This document shows positions 22,596 to 24,522 of a stretch of 24,522 nt of DNA, one piece after another. This DNA is from a virus. The stretch is from the IMG/VR virus record IMGVR_UViG_3300045950_000093, positions 1-24,522 of that record; one strand, written 5' to 3'. The position numbers were made by a program, and so were the translations under genes. The notes beneath the pieces were generated by a model. It saw only the letters and a list, made by a program, of their open reading frames with translations, searched no databases and was not told the DNA's origin. The first letter of the stretch is position 1; the number at the start of each line of letters is the position of its first letter.

Positions 22596-23159
22596 TTATG
22601 CCGTGAGTCCGTACACCTGTTGCCGGATGCGCGCGATTTCCTCCGTCGTCAGTTGCTCGCCCTTGGCTGCCTTCTCTTCCAGGCGCTCCGTTTCGGCGGC
22701 CAGCTTCGCTTGGCGGTCCTTGATCAGCGCCAGCTTCTGCTCGTCGATGGCCACCTGGCGCTTCTTGACTTCCAGCTCCTCGCGCTTAATGCGGAGCTTT
22801 TCCGCCTCCAGGTTCGTTCGCTGGATGTCAATCGGATCGGCCTTGCGGAAGCTGTCGGGGTCCATGAGGAGCTGGTCCGTAGCCATGGCCACGAGGATTT
22901 CAGGCGCGGCCAGGTTGTTTTCCTTCACCGCTGCGACCAGGTTGCGGGCGTGCTCGCGCGCGGCGGCGCGGCGGGCCTCTTCTCTCCGCCACTCGACGGC
23001 GCGCCGTGCCAGCGTGCGCTCCGCCACGCGCTCGCCGGTTTTTTGCTTCACCTCAGCGACGATGGCGCGGTACGTCTTCGCCGCCGCGAATCCGGCCAGG
23101 ATGATCTGCCACGCTGCCTCGCTCAGGTGGTCGGTCGCCTTGTGCGCGAACTTCGGCAT
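22596..23159 (-). CDS. Small terminase-like protein (Mu gp27, DUF3486)
   Basis: The product has 187 residues from ATG 23159 (MPKFAHKATDHLSEAAWQII), overlapping the preceding stop in a TGATG junction; a longer open frame upstream is rejected. The N-terminal 50 residues form a helix-turn-helix-like region (RAIVAEVKQKTGERVAERTL). Residues about 60-170 are long charged helices (LEAEKLRIKREELEVKKRQV, AKLAAETERLEEKAAKGEQL) that would form a coiled coil and oligomerise. Partner of the large terminase downstream, it recognises the phage end for packaging. The order winged-helix protein, DUF3486, large terminase, DUF935 is that of Mu-like phages. Confidence 0.87.
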   Translation of the reverse strand: MPKFAHKATDHLSEAAWQIILAGFAAAKTYRAIVAEVKQKTGERVAERTLARRAVEWRREEARRAAAREHARNLVAAVKENNLAAPEILVAMATDQLLMDPDSFRKADPIDIQRTNLEAEKLRIKREELEVKKRQVAIDEQKLALIKDRQAKLAAETERLEEKAAKGEQLTTEEIARIRQQVYGLTA

Positions 23160-23497
23160 CAGACCTCGACTTCGAACTCCACGCCAGGATCGAGCGGAAT
23201 CGCGCCCTGCTCCATGTCCAGCCCTTTGGCCGTGAGCTTGACCGCGATGATGTCCTCGGGCCGCCCCGATCCGCGCACTGAGCGGTCCCAACCTGGAATG
23301 TCCTTGCGTCGCGTGCATTCCACCAGCCCCTTTCGTTCGAGGTACATCAGCTCGCGGTCGAGTTGATTCGCGGACAGGGAGATGAGAAGGTTGTCGAGGG
23401 CCTTCATCATCTCGCGCACGCCCTTAGCCTCTTGGAGGCCGTCGTTGCGCGCGAGCACCTGGAGGATGCGCCCGCGAGCGTAAGTCGATTTGGCCAT
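23159..23497 (-). CDS. Winged-helix phage protein (VpaChn25_0724-like)
   Basis: The product has 112 residues from ATG 23497, which overlaps the preceding stop (TGATG). The pattern GRILQVLARNDGLQEAKGVR, SANQLDRELMYLERKGLVEC and IIAVKLTAKGLDMEQGAI is a small winged-helix fold, with the recognition helix around residues 55-72. The C-terminus PLDPGVEFEVEV resembles the VpaChn25_0724-type phage proteins (from memory), which sit just before the DUF3486 gene in Mu-like prophages. A DNA-binding role in packaging or late expression is likely but unproven. Confidence 0.8.
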   Translation of the reverse strand: MAKSTYARGRILQVLARNDGLQEAKGVREMMKALDNLLISLSANQLDRELMYLERKGLVECTRRKDIPGWDRSVRGSGRPEDIIAVKLTAKGLDMEQGAIPLDPGVEFEVEV

Positions 23498-23901
23498 CAG
23501 CTTTCCTCCTCTGCTCCCTTGGCCTGGATCACGGCGTACAGCTTGTCCATCTTGAGCGAGAGCTTCTCCACTTCGCCGGTGAGCGTCCGCGTGGCCATCC
23601 GCACGTCATCGTCCTGGCGGAATCGTTCTTGCAAGCTCGCGCTGAGCTGGCCCATTGCAGCCGCCTGCTCCCTCTGCGCTGCAACGGCATTCACTGCGGC
23701 GTCGATCAGCGGCCGCGCATGACGGTCGGCGAGCAGAAAGACGCCGGCGACGATCACGATGGCCGGCCCCCAGTTGGCGACCTGGCGCACGATCTCCGGG
23801 TTGCCCTGGACCACGCTGGTGATCAGCGCGCCGATTCCAACGCCTGCACCGAGCCCCACTGCTTGCGTGATGGCGGGCTTCGTCTTGTTCTCCTCAGCCA
23901 T
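23497..23901 (-). CDS. Membrane/coiled-coil protein, holin-like or DUF2730-like
   Basis: The product has 134 residues from ATG 23901, overlapping the upstream stop (TGATG) with GAGG 7 bases upstream; GTG 23904 is an in-frame alternative. Two hydrophobic segments occur at about 13-31 (QAVGLGAGVGIGALITSVV) and 44-58 (WGPAIVIVAGVFLLA), joined by a short polar loop. The rest (LSASLQERFRQDDDVRMATR, TGEVEKLSLKMDKLYAVIQA) is a helical coiled coil. Mu-like phages often have a membrane-anchored coiled-coil protein of this size here. Two membrane segments with a charged tail also fit a holin. Which is right is not decided by sequence. Confidence 0.75.
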   Translation of the reverse strand: MAEENKTKPAITQAVGLGAGVGIGALITSVVQGNPEIVRQVANWGPAIVIVAGVFLLADRHARPLIDAAVNAVAAQREQAAAMGQLSASLQERFRQDDDVRMATRTLTGEVEKLSLKMDKLYAVIQAKGAEEES

Positions 23902-24464
23902 CACTTGACCTCGACGCTGAAGGACTTCAGGCCCGGCTTATATCCGCCGAGCAGCAAGCGCGTGGCGCACGCGCCAGGCGCGAGCGTGATGGCGTCCTCC
24001 AGCCAGTCCTTCGACCAGGCGCCCGCATCGGGAACCTGGCCTTCGAACTCATCGGCCAGGCGATGTCCAGCGCCCGCCAGAATCGGAAAGATCGCTGCGA
24101 TTTCCGGGCTGGCCGAGATCGTCCCGCTCGCAGTGAAGAAGCCGGCGATCCACGACGCCCATTCGAGAATCCGCGCCGCCCGGTATTTCGCGTTCCCGCG
24201 CCGCGCCTTGCCGATGGCGGCTTGCGCCAGCGAACGGTTGACGGTCGAGATCTGTGTCTGCGCCGCCTGGATTACGCGGCCCGCCGCGACCACAGCGTCC
24301 TGGGGCGCGTTGCTGCACACCGTCACGTCGAAAACTGCGACGCCCTTGAGCCGCGATCCGAATGCCGCGCGGAATGTCTCGACCGGCTGCGGTGAGAACG
24401 ACGCGGTGAATTGCGCAGCGCCGTACGTCGTGGTCAGGAGCAGAAACACTACGAATCGAAGCAT
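23901..24464 (-). CDS. Exported protein of unknown function near the lysis/packaging junction
   Basis: The product has 187 residues. ATG 24464 (MLRFVVFLLLTTTYGAAQFT) follows GGGAGG by 6 bases and begins a signal peptide with likely cleavage after Ala17. There is no lipobox cysteine. The frame is open further upstream to the window edge, but the ribosome site and signal support this start. The mature part has a helix-rich first half (VVAAGRVIQAAQTQISTVNR, SLAQAAIGKARRGNAKYRAA) and a hydrophobic stretch (WIAGFFTASGTISASPEIAA, IFPILAGAG), then a beta-like end (GACATRLLLGGYKPGLKSFS). Position next to the membrane protein suggests a lysis or envelope function, for example a periplasmic spanin-like factor, which is a guess. 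Confidence 0.7.
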   Translation of the reverse strand: MLRFVVFLLLTTTYGAAQFTASFSPQPVETFRAAFGSRLKGVAVFDVTVCSNAPQDAVVAAGRVIQAAQTQISTVNRSLAQAAIGKARRGNAKYRAARILEWASWIAGFFTASGTISASPEIAAIFPILAGAGHRLADEFEGQVPDAGAWSKDWLEDAITLAPGACATRLLLGGYKPGLKSFSVEVK

Positions 24465-24522
24465 GAACAACCTCCCATGGGCGGGGCGGTGCAGGATTTC
24501 ACGAGCGTTCCCCGAAGGTCTC

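Larger units (their letters stand above)
1278..24522 (-). mobile_element. Mu-like transposable siphophage prophage, late region (upstream end outside the window)
   Basis: The region contains a Mu-type head and packaging set (DUF3486, gp28-type terminase, DUF935 portal, MuF-type domain, I-type protease, gpG-like protein) followed by a siphovirus tail set (tube, frameshifted chaperone, tape measure, hub proteins), all on one strand and nearly without gaps. The early half (repressor, transposase A and B, lysis genes) is expected to the right. All major reading frames look intact, so the prophage could be functional, though only half is visible. Confidence 0.85.

Noticed and set aside
21388-23235. 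Plus-strand open frame of 615 residues
   Set aside because: Antisense to the large and small terminase genes, which carry intact motifs; composition is that of a shadow frame.
24465-24522. Possible 3' end of an upstream gene (one frame ends ETFGERS at 24499, another ends in a TAG overlapping the next gene)
   Set aside because: Fewer than 20 codons are visible in either frame, and no choice between them can be made.

Overview
The window is almost entirely the late (packaging and virion structure) region of a prophage, read on the minus strand, so gene order in the phage runs right to left. A host gene sits at the left edge. DNA is GC-rich. Most neighbouring phage genes overlap by 1 to 4 bases in TGATG, ATGA or GTGA junctions, which points to one long translationally coupled late operon. 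The gene families (Mu-type winged-helix protein, DUF3486 small terminase, Mu gp28-type terminase, DUF935 portal, MuF-type domain, Mu I-type protease, virion-morphogenesis gpG-like protein) mark a Mu-like transposable phage. The tail genes (tube, frameshifted chaperone, tape measure, hub, no contractile sheath) are of siphovirus type, the combination known from B3/D3112-like transposable phages. The host is probably a GC-rich soil bacterium, perhaps an acidobacterium. That last guess rests only on general appearance and the CACAGAG palindromic repeats, and is weak.

Layout from right to left in transcription order. 24464-23159: an exported protein, a small membrane/coiled-coil protein and a winged-helix protein. 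23159-19103: small and large terminase and a portal fused to a MuF-type domain. 19106-16504: protease/scaffold, decoration protein and major capsid protein. 16497-12036: an IPT/TIG-domain connector candidate, a zinc-finger protein, small proteins, the gpG-like protein, an exported fibre-like protein, a Cys-rich protein, a tail-terminator candidate and a 49-residue protein. 12052-9139: tail tube, tail chaperone with a probable programmed frameshift, and tape measure. 9139-1417: tail tip and hub proteins, an ASCH-domain protein, a 1070-residue tail protein with a probable TIM-barrel C-terminus, and a final small beta protein.

Left of the last phage gene, at 1288-1352, are three contiguous direct repeats of 21-23 bp. 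They begin about 10 bp inside the point where an 82-bp CACAGAG palindromic repeat stops matching its neighbour copy. This looks like the right end of a transposable phage, with transposase-binding repeats, inserted into a host repeat. Beyond it lies the 5' part of a host gene for a fold-type III PLP enzyme (D-threonine aldolase/D-serine dehydratase type).

The most interesting signals are this candidate phage end, the +1 or -2 frameshift in the tail chaperone, the portal-MuF fusion with an in-frame 33-bp tandem repeat at its N-terminus, and several unusual accessory genes inside the morphogenesis operon (IPT/TIG domain, ASCH domain, zinc-finger protein, signal-peptide proteins). No integrase, transposase, repressor, tRNA, rRNA or CRISPR array was seen; the early genes would lie to the right of the window.
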